From assembly GCA_030267565.1 (NCBI GenBank), contig BRXU01000005.1, positions 2,590,001 to 2,654,000 of the forward strand: a stretch of DNA of 64,000 nucleotides, read 5' to 3'. The notes beneath the pieces were generated by a model, which searched no databases, was not told the DNA's origin, and was given only the letters and a program-made list of their open reading frames with translations. Positions 21,801 to 33,107 of this stretch are shown here, piece after piece. Position 1 is the stretch's first letter, and each line of letters starts with the position of its first letter. Both the position numbers and the translations under genes were made by a program. The DNA comes from Pleodorina starrii. Taxonomy: Eukaryota > Chlorophyta > Chlorophyceae > Chlamydomonadales > Volvocaceae.

Positions 21801-24800
21801 CACACATATACATACATCAACACACATACAGCGGCGGAGAGGTTCAAGTTCAAGTGCAGAGGAGTTATCAAACGATACCGCAGCGGAGGGACGTAAGAGG
21901 GGAAGGCGGAGACGGCGGAAGTAAGGTTTCAGGGCAGAGAGAAAACCGGCGAGGGGCCGGTGAGGGGCCAGCCGGGTGTCGCGGCGCCTGCACGAGCCGT
22001 CCTCCTGCCGCCACCAGATCGTCCCTCGTGCCAACCTTGGGCCCCTCGTGGTCCGCCCCCGCTCCTCCTCTTCCTGGCCCCTGCCCATCCCTTTCCGACG
22101 ACCCCCCACCCGCAGCCCCACCCTGTACCCGTACCCCTGCCCGTACCCGTACCCGTACCCGCACCTGTACCCGCACCCGTACCTGGTCCATGGACCGCAG
22201 CAGACCCGTGCACACCTCCTCCACCACCGTCCACGGCACCAGGGCCGCATTGTACGGATTACGGTAGCCGCTGCCGTCGTCATCGCCGCCACCGCCGTTG
22301 GCGGCGGCCTGCCCGGCCTTAGCGCGCTTCTTGGGCGACGGCCCGCTGCTGGCCGCCGCCGCCGCCGCCGCTGCGGGCTGGTTTCGGAGAAAGGCGTCGT
22401 CGCTGTCGACAAAGCCGTACGTCTGCAGCAGCTGCGCGTCGGACAAGTTGCCGTACGTGTGCAGTACTTCCTCCCCCGCCTTGATGGGCTTGTCCGCGCG
22501 CATGACGAAGAAGGCCTCCACGTGACCCCCGGCCGCCGCTGCCGCCGCATCCGCATCCGCCGCCGCGCCCGCCGCCGCCTCGGCGGCAGCGGCCTCCAGC
22601 AGTTTTGCCGCCGCCGCCTGCGCCGTAGATGCGACAAACGAGGCATATCGCATACGAGAACCAGGAAACAACCGAGACGCGATGGGGAGCGGAGGACCTG
22701 GGCGAGCCCAACGATACTTGCCACAATCACCCCACTCGCACAATTACAAGTCGCAGCGAGCGCGCCAACTGATCCGTTATCCGGACCAGATTAGCACACA
22801 ACCGTCAATCGACACATCAACCGTCAATATTCGCACTGACCAATACGTAAATATACCAATCACAAGCAATGGTACCTGGCAGTAGCCATACGGCACGCCG
22901 CAATCGTTCCCAATCCTACTGTACGATCCGGCCTAACGAGTCGTACATCGATCGTACCGATGTCGTACCTGCGCCAGGTTGAGTCTCTCCAGGTGGGCGT
23001 TACGGCGGGCGGGGTTGTGCGAGTGGTTGATCATGTCGATTCCCGGCAACAGAAACACCTGCGTGCCGCCACCCTCCAACTGACAGATCTGCAGGGCGGG
23101 CGGGAGGGCGGGCGGGCGGGCGGCCGGGGGTTGTAACAGTGCAACACAAAGCTGATATTACATACTAGTGCCGCCCCCCTGCCCCTGCTCCCGTCTCCGT
23201 TCCTCCGCTGCGGTACCGGTACCTCTTTCCCCTCACCCTCCCTGCCCCGGCCGCACCTCCTTGGCCCCCGACACCCAGTTCTCCGCCTCCAGGTGAAAGG
23301 CCCGGCTCTGAACCAGACCCGCCGCCCGCAGGAACGCCCGCAGACCCGGACCCGACGCCTCCTCCCTCGCCTCCGCCCCTCCCTCCGCCGCCTCCGCCCG
23401 CAGTCCCAGTCCCGGCCATAGGTCGCTCCTGGCCGCCACGATTGGCGCAACGTGGCGGCGGTACACGTCAGCGGCGGGGTCGGGTCCGGACTGCTCCAGG
23501 GAGGTGCCTGAGGGGCGCGGGAGGGGGAGGGGGGGGGCGGAGAGGCGTGGAGGGGCGCGGAGGGTTGAGGGGGCGAGCCCGTGGGGAGGGGTATCCACGG
23601 GGGTATAGGCCGGAGCCCGTGAACGGTAAAAGTAACAGAAGAAGGCCGTCTCGTCTGCAAAAGAACAGCGAGGTAAGCCCGGAGGAGGGCGGCCTGGAGG
23701 TCGGGGCTGTGGGTTGGGCACACGGGTTGGGCAGGCTGCGTGGTGGATTCGGAGGCTTCGAGGACTGACGGAAATGCAGTCGAGTGGGGGCGCTGGGGCG
23801 TGGGGGCTGGGACCAGCGGGCAGTCGCGGTGTTGGGGACGGGGCCTGCGGCGTCCGAACCTCCGGCGGATCCTGCAGCCTGTCCGAACAGCCGGCGGCCC
23901 TGCCCCTCGGGCCCGCCCTCCCACCCGCCGGCGGCCCGACTCTGGCGCAGGAACCGCAACCCAACGCCCTCAAGTCGTGGCCGCAGGCCTACGCAAAGGC
24001 CAAGCATGGCAGGTGTGAGGCTCGTTGGCTGGGTTGAGGAGCTGCGGGCCCTGCCCTGCCCTGTCCCTCCTGCGCGGCCAGCCTCCGCACCACACCCCGC
24101 CGTCCGCTGCCCCGCCCACCAGCGGGCGCGGCTCAGCCCACCCTTCCGCTCACGATGCGGCCGCCCAGGCCATCTCGCCCAGCCGCCCCGCGGCCGCCCC
24201 TGCCCCCCTCATCGCCCCTTTCCCTGCGCCCGCCCGCCTCCGCCCCAGCAGCAGCAGTAGCCGCAGCGATGGCAACCGCGATAGGAAGCAGCAGCGGCAC
24301 CAGGTGGGAGGCAAGCCAGAGTGCTGATGGCGCATTGACGCTGCTGAGATGTGGCTGTCGCCGCTGCCGCTGCTGTTATGGCTGCTGCTGCCGTTGCGGC
24401 CGCCGGAATGCGGTGGAGTCAAGGAGTGCGGATGGATGCTGCGGCCCCCCGGTCCTCACCCTCAAGCTCCTGCTTCTCCTCGTCGCTCCAGTTGAGCAGG
24501 CAGTCGGGGCAGCTGGGCGGCAGGGTGGCCACGTAGGCCGCCCAGGGAGAGGCCGACCCGCGGGTCACTTCCGACATGAGGACCAGCGTGGTGGCCAGGA
24601 AGGGGCTCAGCCCCGGATGCGACTCCCGGAGGTAGCGCACGGCAGCGGGGAAGGCGTCGGGGCGCCTACAAGGGGCGTGGAGGGGTGTGGTTTTTAGGGT
24701 TTGGCAGGGCAGGATGTGCGTTTTGTATTTGAGGCGTCTGTGTGTATGTGTGTGTGGGTGTGGGGGAGGGTGTTGGTTCATGCGGAGGGCCTGGGGGCGG

Positions 24801-25313
24801 CGGCGGAGCAGGACAGGTGTTTGAGTTCGCGGAACGCTGTTGGATGTGTCCTGGAGGAGAGTCAGATCGTACTGACCCCAGTTCTAAGGCGGTGCGGATC
24901 AGGGGATGCGACGAGTAGACTGTAGATACTTGGGTCGTGTACGACTGCCACGTCATCCCGACTTCCAGTCCTCACGCTGCCCAACCGGGCATTTTTGTTT
25001 CCGGGTATTCTCCAATGGGCCGACGTATGCTTTTGGGTCAGCGCGCTCTTAACCCTATTCGGAAGCAGCCGCCGCCGACACGCTTGAAGCGGGACGTGCG
25101 ACAGAGGGTGCGGGCTCTATAAGCTTACTTATTAAACTCCTCTTCTGTAGGCATGTAGATGGCGCAGTCTATCGGCAGCAGGAGCAGGAGCTCGCCCTCG
25201 GCAATGTCGCTGCGGGCGACAACCCCGCGGTCACCGGACCCCAAAGTATGGAAAAGGTCAAGCTCGGGATGAATTTTACCGCCCCTGCTGCGTAACCATG
25301 TCGGGAACTCCAT
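18894..25313 (-). CDS. SET-domain protein lysine methyltransferase (Rubisco LSMT/SETD-like)
   Basis: Eleven exons: 25129-25313, 24460-24665, 23257-23507, 22969-23088, 22183-22617, 21643-21783, 20972-21283, 20311-20412, 19698-19819, 19186-19402 and 18894-18980. All phases agree, giving 725 residues. The split SET domain is clear: GDRGVVARSDIAEGELLLLLP near 32-52; the FLLPGIDMINHS block with Asn-His-Ser near 235; and AGEEVLHTYGNLSDAQLLQTYGFV near 302-324. The region after it resembles the Rubisco-LSMT substrate-binding domain. Such enzymes move methyl groups from S-adenosylmethionine to lysines of plastid or cytosolic proteins. There is no obvious transit peptide, so a cytosolic or nuclear target is as likely as Rubisco. 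The protein is longer than usual because of Ala-rich, Gly/Lys-rich and acidic (EEEEEDDG, DEEGEEEEEGDG) inserts. ATG 25313 is the first plausible in-frame start. Confidence 0.92.
19874..19907 (+). repeat. dispersed intronic repeat, family 2 (copy a)
   Basis: GGTTATCCACGTATAGGCC then GGAGCCCGTGAACGG. Shared with copies at 23589-23647 and 28506-28570; it lies in a SET-gene intron. Confidence 0.8.
21866..21917 (+). repeat. dispersed intronic repeat, family 1 (copy c)
   Basis: Contains CGATACCGCAGCGGAGGGAC and, after a short insertion, GGCGGAGACGGCG. Located in the SET-gene intron between exons 5 and 6. Confidence 0.6.
22123..22182. repeat. CCCGTA-type hexanucleotide array at a splice donor
   Basis: Degenerate tandem CCCGTA/CCCGCA units run up to the exon-5 donor of the SET gene, so the first intron bases (GTACGGGTGC in sense) belong to the array. 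Confidence 0.85.
23186..23236 (-). repeat. dispersed intronic repeat, family 1 (copy d)
   Basis: On the minus strand: GGTACCGGTACCGCAGCGG followed by AGGAACGGAGACGG. It lies in the SET-gene intron between exons 3 and 4, in sense with that gene. Confidence 0.6.
23589..23647 (+). repeat. dispersed intronic repeat, family 2 (copy b)
   Basis: GGTATCCACGGGGGTATAGG, then CCGGAGCCCGTGAACGG and TAAAAGTAACAGAAGAAGGC. Nearly identical over about 58 bp to the inverted copy at 28506-28570. Confidence 0.9.
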
Positions 25314-25642
25314 CGTGCCTCGCAGCGAAAAAAGCGTTTCGGGGGTCAACCAGTAAACTAACGACTTGCGCTACCTAGCTTTCGGACTTAATCCTTGCAT
25401 ATTGTTGAGGGTGCGTGATGGCGGAATGAGCGCGCCTGAAGCCCTTTCAGACACGAGCCAAGCTGTCTGAGTCGACTGCCGTATGTGCCAACCGTCGCAA
25501 CGATCAATGTCAGGATTTTGCAACACAACATCTCAAATCAGTTTCTCATCGTGTAATATAACCCATTCATTCCGTGCATCCACGCAAGTGCCTTCAGTGT
25601 AGCCTACAACAGCTAGGTTGCAAGTCCCGGGTTGCAGCTCAA
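25314..25642. promoter_or_regulatory. divergent promoter region of the SET and ceramide kinase genes
   Basis: About 330 bp of lower GC sequence between the two divergent start codons. It contains an AT-rich GTAATATAACC near 25553. No reading frame is assigned. Confidence 0.4.
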
Positions 25643-28600
25643 ATGAAAGGCCCACGCCACAAACGACAGGGCAGTGACTGTGATGTCCAAGCACCATGGA
25701 TTGACACTTCCAACTTGACCTCGACAGACCAGCCCATAGTCTCACCCATTGCTGCAAACTGCTCCTTTGTAAGCTCGACCCGGACGGGAAAGGCTAGCGA
25801 GCAACAGCGGACAGCAGTTAGCAGGGAGAACAGTCAGTAAGTTTTAGACTAACCGGGAGGACACACGCTTCGCAACAACCGCTCCGGGCCTGGCTTGAGG
25901 TTATCCCACCCTTTTCCAATATAATGTGCGCAGAAGTCCTACTAATTCCGGATTAGCACAACCACTAGGTGAGGTCGCATGTACACGGAAGCTGCCTAGT
26001 TGCAACTCCGTTGCCCCTCGCAACTCCCTCAGCTTTGGGCCAAGGCAGCTTGCCTACGCTGCACCCATGGCTTGGGCGTCCATTCTCTTAATGGCAAGCT
26101 CATCTTAACCGATTTGTGCGCAGGAGGCGGCGATGACGGGGCCCCGGCGTTGAAGGACCCCTTCTTGAGCTTCCGGGGCACCAAGGTCAAAGTGAAACTC
26201 ACGCCCACGCACTTCTCCTGGAAGGCGGTCAACCCCGTGGGGGGCTGCTGCGTCGACAGGCGGTCGCTCGCCAAAGCAGGTGGCTTGCCGCTCCGCTCAG
26301 CGCCGCGAGCTCTTGCCGCCTAAACGAAACCCTAAGTCCTGCACGGGGCTCTGACGGGTCACCTATCCACGTCAGCAAGTGCCTTTCCAACTCCATCGCT
26401 CGCCACCAGAGGCAGTTTTAAGCCCACGTCGGCGCCTCCCTGCCATTCTTGCTGCTTGTGCATTCACTCCATTTTCCCAGCTCCCTTCGCTCCCATTTCC
26501 CATTTCCCTCCATATGCTCCACCAAGCATGTTGATTCGTTGCTCCTCCTGGCGCGTACCCGCCCTGCAACCCGACCTCCTCACCCGCCAGCTGCGCTTGC
26601 GTGCTGCTGTATGCCCACGCTGCTGTCTCCTGCACATTGCTTAAGCAACCCTCCCGGCCGGTACCCTGTCGCCCTGCTCCTGTCCGGCAAAATCCGATGT
26701 GGGTCACACTCGCAGTCGCAATCGATGAGATCCTGTCGGCGGCGGTGCTCAAGCCAGGATGCTGCCCCCGGGTGCGTCAGGGCCGGCGGAGCGGGGCGGT
26801 GGTCATGTATAGAAGGGAACCGAAGCGCAAGGACCAGGGGAGGGGTAACAAGTGAGATCGCAGCGGTGGGGCGGAGGCGACATTGGCAAACGGACACAGG
26901 ACCCATCAATGCTTACATACATACAGACATACATACCTGTTACCTTACCGTTACGGGAAGGGCTGCGACCGTGTTGCCGCTGGACCAACCCAAATGGGCA
27001 AATACGCAAGACAGCAAATGGCAGGAGCGCCCAGGCGGCACGTCCAGGGGAGGGGCGGGGAGGGCGGTTGAGTCGGCTGACGGGTGAGTGGACAGGCGAG
27101 TGGATGGATGGACGGATGGCAGGATGCGTGAGGGCGGATGGGGGGGCCGGTGGGTGTTGGTAAAGAAAAGACAGGGACTCAAAGGTTAAGAGTATGACAG
27201 CCCAAAGCGGCAAGCTGGCAGGTGTGTCGTTGGCTGCTCAACCCTCCGTTTTTGCGGAAGTTCAGTACCAGTGGCGCACCGCATTGCCCGCGTCACGTAA
27301 ACAGAGATAAACCATCACGTAAACCGAGATCAACCACCAGAACCAGACTCGTAACCCGGACCTCGACACTGGATTGGACGCTTGTGGAGTGCAGCCGAGC
27401 GCCGCTGCCCTCCTTCGCCGCCGCATCGCAGCCGCCCAGCCCGTCGATCCCTCCTCCCGGCCCCGCCACCGCCCACACGCCGGCCTCGCCCAGCCTGCGC
27501 CCCCCAACACATACGCACCTGTCCACTACCTTCCCCCTCCGCCCGCCTCGTCGTCCGCAGGAGCACACGTTCGTGATCTACAGCTTCTCCCGCAAGGCTC
27601 CCCGCAACCCCAACACCTGGCGCCTCGAGCAGTACCTCCTCTCCACAGCCAACCCGGAGACCGCCCGGGAGTGGGTGGCGGCCATCAGCGCTCGAGTCGA
27701 CGCGATACGGGACAGGTGGGTGGGGCAAGGGCGGCGTGCAAAGCTGTGGTTCCCCTTCCTCCCACCCCTTCCCTACCACGTCTCCATCGCCGCTGCGGTC
27801 CACGTTCTCCGTCGCTTTCGCTCTCGAATGCCAGCAAGTCGGTGAGCCTGCCTATTCGGCCTGCCCTGCTTTAACCCTCTCGCCTATTCCCTTCACGTCA
27901 TCCCCACTCCCCAGCTCCGGTTTATGCCTACATCCCCCTCCACCTCCCGTTAAACATACTGGCCTCTTTTCCTCTTCCTACCGTATGTCAGTCGGTCAGC
28001 TTGCCTACCTTGCGGTGTTTTGATGGTTTTTCTCCCCCTTTCCGCCTCCCCCGCGCCTGCCAGGCCCCGCAACCTGCTGGTGTTCATCAACCCCTACGCG
28101 GGCTCCCGCCTGGCCCGCCTGACCTGGGAGCGGGAGGTGCAGCCCGTGTTCCAGCGGGCAAAGATCACGGTCAACGCGGTAGAGACCACCAAGCAGGTGA
28201 GACTGCTGCTGCTGCTGGGGTGTGTCTGGAGCTGCGGCGGCGGTTGGGGGCGGCGCAGGGCAGTCCAGAGAGGCAAGCTCAGAAGCTGGCATATCGCATA
28301 CGTATCGTAACGGGAGTCAATGGAAATACCGGGACAGCGGTGGGGAGGTGGGGGCGGCGAGGCAACACGGGGCTTGGGTGCCTGTGTGTCCGGGAGGGGC
28401 GCTGGGAGGGTGAAGAGCATGAGCTGCAGTGATGCGGCCACCTTACCCCTCCCCTCCTCCCCCCCCTTCGTCCTTGCATTACACTCTTCAAACTCCCCCT
28501 CCCAACGGCCTTCTTCTGTTACTGTTACTTTACCGTTCACGGGCTCCGGCCTATACCCCCCTGGATAACCCTCCCAACCCCAACCCGCCCATATATCAGG

Positions 28601-31600
28601 ACCACGCCCGGGACATGCTGGAGCTCATGAAGGCTGACGATCTGGCCAGCTACCAGGGGGTGGTGGCGGTGGGCGGGGATGGACTGTTTCAGGTGGGCAG
28701 GGGCCGGGCGGGGGCGGTGCCCCGAGGGCGGGGAGGGCGGGGGCGGATACGGTAACGCAAGGGCGGGGATGCCGGGCGGGGGCGGTGCGTCGCGGTGCGA
28801 GCGCCCTTCCGTGTGGTCGGGGCGGTCTCGTTGGGACGACGGTTGATGGCAGGGTGGCAGGGCGGGTGCAGGAAAAGAAGGGATGTGTGGGGGGGCGTGT
28901 TGCTCAGGGGTTGAAGCGCTGCGGAGTGGCCGGAGGCAGGACGCGCTCGAAGGAGCCGCGTGAAGGCGCCCACATGCCCGCCTGGGAAGGACGGCGGGGC
29001 ACCGAAGTGGGCGGGGACGAGGCCACATCCTGCCGTGCGTGCGGTCCGGCGCCGATGGGACGGCACGATACTTGATTGCGAACCCGAGCCGCTCCCTGGC
29101 CTTCAGCCCGGCCCGCCTGGCCCCTATCAAACAGCCAGACCACCACACCGAATCCATCGGATTTGAACTGGATCGTATCCGGATCCGGATCCGCGCTGCT
29201 GGAGGTGGCGAGCGGCCAGCGTCCCCTGCCCCTCATCCCCAGCCCTCATCCGCCTTGCCCATGCTCACCTGGACCGTTCTACCGTACCGTATTCGCCCCC
29301 TGGACCGCTGAACCGCGCAACTGCTCTGGTGATGATGATGCGCACCACTGATCTTCTTGTGACCTAGACCTAGTACCGACCCAATACTGCTCCACTACCG
29401 GTCTGTGGCGCTGTCTGTGGCCCTCACCCCTCAGGAGGTGGTGAGCGGGCTGCTGGCTCGCCGGTCGCGGGGCGACCCCACCGCCACCAGGATCCGGGTG
29501 GGCCACGTGCCGGCGGGGAGCACCGATGCGGTGGCCTACACGTGAGTGCGCTGTGTGTCCTGTTGGGGGCAGGCACATACCGGTACGGGGCTGGCGCGGG
29601 CGGAGAAGGGGGAGCTTGCGTTGCAGGGCAGGCAGGCAGGCAGGGAGGGAGGGAGGAAATACGAACCGTATCCAAGAAAACTGAGGAGGGAGGGAGTTGA
29701 TAACGACGAAAGCGCAACCAAGGAATGGCGGCGAGGGAAGCAGGCAGGCGCGCAGCCAGCTGGGCGGGCAAGGAGGTCAACGACTGGCTAGCTAGCTAGC
29801 TGGCTGGCTAGCTGGCTGGCAGAAGTGGGGCCGGCAGGGCAGCTAAACGGGGCGCCACCAGCAGGCGGGCAAAAGCACGGCCGTGTGATACAATCGTGCA
29901 CGGCGACGATCGCCCGGCCCGACGCACTGCATTTCTTTATACAGGCCGCCCGGCCCCGCCTGCCCCTGAACCCCGCACCGCTACCCTGCCTCGCACCGCC
30001 CTGCCCTGCCCCGGCCCTCTAGTCTTCACGGCTCCCGCTGTGCCACCACCGCCGCGCTGCACATTGCGCTGGGCGACAAGCTGTCTCTGGACTGCGGTCG
30101 GGTGGATGCGGCGGACGGCTCCTGCCGCCATTTCGTGTGCCAGGCGGGGTACGGCTTCATGGGCGACGTGATGCGCTTCAGCGAGCGGCTGCGGTTCATG
30201 GGGCCCGGCAGGTGGGCCGGCTGGCTGGCTGGCTGGGTGGACCATGCAGCGGGTGGGGCCGCAGCGATGGGAGCGAGGCGACAAGGCGGTGGGACGGGTG
30301 GGTGGGTCGGCTGGCTGAGTGGGCGGAGGCGTTGGATTGGCGCGGCCGGGAGGAGGGTTGGTGCTGGTGGTGGTGGTGGTGGGTGGGGGCGCTTGGTGGT
30401 CTGGGAACGGGCTGGGATGGAGGGATAGGTACATGCGGCAGCGGACCGGGGCGGCAGTCCGAGGTAGCGGCGGCGGCGGCGTACTCCGCGTCGGTCGCGG
30501 TGAGTCGCATGCGTCAGGTGGGAGTTGTGGATGAGAGAGCGACGGCGTGGAAAGAAGTTGAGAGGTGCGCCGTCGCTTTCATCCACAAGTCGCTGCGTGC
30601 CCATGTGCTGCGTGCTCGCCGCATCCGCCCCAGGGCCCCCTCCCCCGGTACGTTGCGTTTCAGTCTGCGAGCCCCTGCCCGCCCGCCCACCCGCCAGCCC
30701 ACTCGCCCGCCGGGGCCCTGAATGGATGGCCTTGCGCCGCGGACTGACGCGCAGGTACGACATTACGGGCGCGCTGCAGTTCTTGCGGCTTGCGAGCTAC
30801 CGCGTACAGGTGTCGTACAGAGAGGCGCCGTCCACCACCGCCGACGTGCAGCAGCTGTGTACGGCGCAGTGCGAGGTCTGTCGCATGGCAGGTGGGCTGA
30901 GCTGAGCTGATCTGGGCTGGGCTGGCGGACTGGCCATGTGACCCGCTACCGGGGCTGGCTGGCTGCTTGGGTTGGGCCGGGCTTGGGGTGGGTTGGGCTG
31001 TTTGACTGGCTACCTAGACCGGCTGGCTGCTTGGGCTGGCGGTCTGGAATGCGCTGGGTGAGGAGCAGGGAGATCGTGGCCGGTAGCGCCAGCCGGAGGG
31101 GTGGGGGTGATTCTTATTTCACACCAACCCCCGTCCGCCGATGAGGAAACGGTGGGGCCATAGGAACCTAGGCTTGGCAGTCGGCAAGCCTGTGCACTCC
31201 AGTCACTAGAACGCAAGGAAGGAAGCTTCTTCTTTGCAACCACAGGGGACCACAGCAAGCTGAGCGCTCTGGCTGCGTGCGGGTCAAATAACGGCTGTTC
31301 GCGTCCCTCCTCTACCGCCCGCGCGCCCGCAGGGATCCGCATACAGACCTCCTATCACCAACACCAGCACCAACACCCACACCGCGCCAGCCCGAACGGC
31401 GCCGCCGGCGGTGGAGGCGGCAAGGTGGGCGGCGTGAGCCCGCGCGCCTCCGGCGCCGCTGCTGGCTCCGTCCCCGTCAGCGGCGCCAGCAGCGGCAGCG
31501 GCGCTGGCCTTTTCCGCTACTCGCCACCGCCCGTTGTCGGCGTTGGCAGCGCGACGGCGGACTCCAACCCGTCGTCAATGCAGCTGGGGACGCAGGCCGG

Positions 31601-33107
31601 TAGCGGCGTTGGCGCCGGCGGCGCTGGCATGCCACTGTCAGGTTTCGCAGCATATGACGGACCAGCGCCCGGCGGGGGCGGCGGCGGCAACAGTGGCCCC
31701 TTGGTCAGGACCTCCCCTTCGCCACTGCCTGGGCAGTCGTCACTGACGGCGACGGCGGTGGAGCGACCCATGGGTCATGGCAGCAGCCCGGCGTCGCTGG
31801 TGGATCCGCCGGCGCCGGAGGCGGCGGCTGACGGCGCCGGAGGCGGCTTTGCGGCCGGAACGCTTCTGGACGCGACCGCGAAGCCCGTCGCCGTCGGCGC
31901 GTTCGCCACGGCAACGGCGGCCGCGGCTTCGGCCGCAGCGGCAGCCTGCGGGGGCGGCTGCACGGATCGGCCGGTGCCGCGCAGCTTTGGCGCGAAAGAG
32001 GGCGGCGTGGGTTGGACGAGCGTGGAGGGAGAGTTTGTATCCATCATGTGCGTGGTCACGCCCTGCCGCAGCGACAAGAGCAAACGAGGTACGAGTGTAC
32101 GACAGTACGGCAACTGATAAAACCTGAAAATCCATGATGGGCTGTTACGTGGTCGGGTCGTCGGAGGGGGACTGGCCCGTGTGTGTGTGTTGACGTGCTG
32201 GCCACTGGCGCCTCTCGCGCATTCTTCCTTTCTTTTTTCTCTGTGGACGTTTTTTTGGACTCTTTCCCTCCTCGCCCCAGGCATCATCCCCAACGGCCAC
32301 CTCTCCGACGGGCGCATGTACCTGGTGCTCGTCTCCCGCTGCTCCCACCTGGACTTCCTGCGCTTCCTGCTGCGCCTCTCCACACGCGGACTCACGGACC
32401 GCTGCCTGCCCTTCGTGCGCGTCATCCCCATCACCGGCCTGAAGCTCACGTGAGTGCTGCGGCTGCGGCCGGGCGGGCGGGCGGCCCGGCGAGGGAAAGG
32501 GAAGGGCCAGCTAGCCCGAAGCTCTTCGCCGAAAGGAGTGCGCCTTTTCTCTTATTGTGGTGGTTGTGGAACAGGCGGGGCTTAGGCTTGAGTCGGAACC
32601 ACGAAGCGGCTCTCGCGGTACCTGCGGGCAGCAAACAAACGGATAGCAGTGCCGTGTCTGTGCCGTGAACAGTTGCGGTGCGCGCTGCGGGGCGGTAAGC
32701 AGCGGGCTCGCGCCGCCCCGCCCTGTCGCTTTTTGGGCTGTGCCCCCACCCGCGCCGCATTCCCGTCCCCTCCCGCCTCAAAACCCTCCTGCCGCCCCTC
32801 CCCCGCCCCCTGCCCCCTTGTACCCCGCCCGTCCCCTTCCCGCCATGCCCCTCCCCATCGCGCTGCGCTGCCCTGCCTTGCCTTGCCCTGTGTTGCCGGC
32901 GTGTGCTGCGATGCGCCGCGCGCCGCGCGCAGCCCCGCGCCCGGGGGCCACCGTCTAGGCGGCTGCATCTTCGACGCCGCCGCGCCCGAGAGCGTGTGGA
33001 ACGTGGACGGCGAGCTGCTGTCCAACAATGAGGTCGCCATGTCCGTCACGAGGGGCGCACTGGAGGTGTTTGCGCGCGGCGTGGAGACGGCCCAGGGGTC
33101 GGCCTGA
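25643..33107 (+). CDS. CERK: ceramide kinase
   Basis: Twelve exons: 25643-25768, 26033-26279, 26716-26771, 27561-27715, 28064-28196, 28600-28692, 29435-29541, 30023-30211, 30755-30891, 31333-32088, 32281-32449 and 32933-33107, giving 780 residues in phase. A PH-like N-terminus (FRGTKVKVKLTPTHFSWKAV ... EHTFVIYSFSRK) is followed by the diacylglycerol-kinase-type catalytic core: NLLVFINPYAG near 198-208, VVAVGGDGLFQEVVSGLL with GGDG at 264-267, and GHVPAGSTD near 293. Next come AGYGFMGDV and the ceramide-kinase hallmark C-x3-C-x2-C at 404, 408 and 411 (CTAQCEVC). The last exons match the conserved C-terminal lobe (GHLSDGRMYLVLVSRCSHLDFLRFL, WNVDGELL). It phosphorylates ceramide at membranes. 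The tenth exon adds about 230 Gly/Ser/Ala-rich residues. The first exon and the acceptor at 26033 are proposals supported only by phase; the rest is firm. Confidence 0.92.
26835..26905 (+). repeat. dispersed intronic repeat, family 1 (copy g, diverged)
   Basis: GGGTAACAAGTGAGATCGCAG then CGGTGGGGCGGAGGCGACAT and GGCAAACGGACACAGGACC. It has the same order of blocks as the other copies and lies in a ceramide kinase intron. Confidence 0.55.
28506..28570 (-). repeat. dispersed intronic repeat, family 2 (copy c)
   Basis: Inverted copy of the repeat at 23589-23647, in the ceramide kinase intron before exon 6. It also begins (in its own sense) with GGTTATCCA. Confidence 0.9.
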
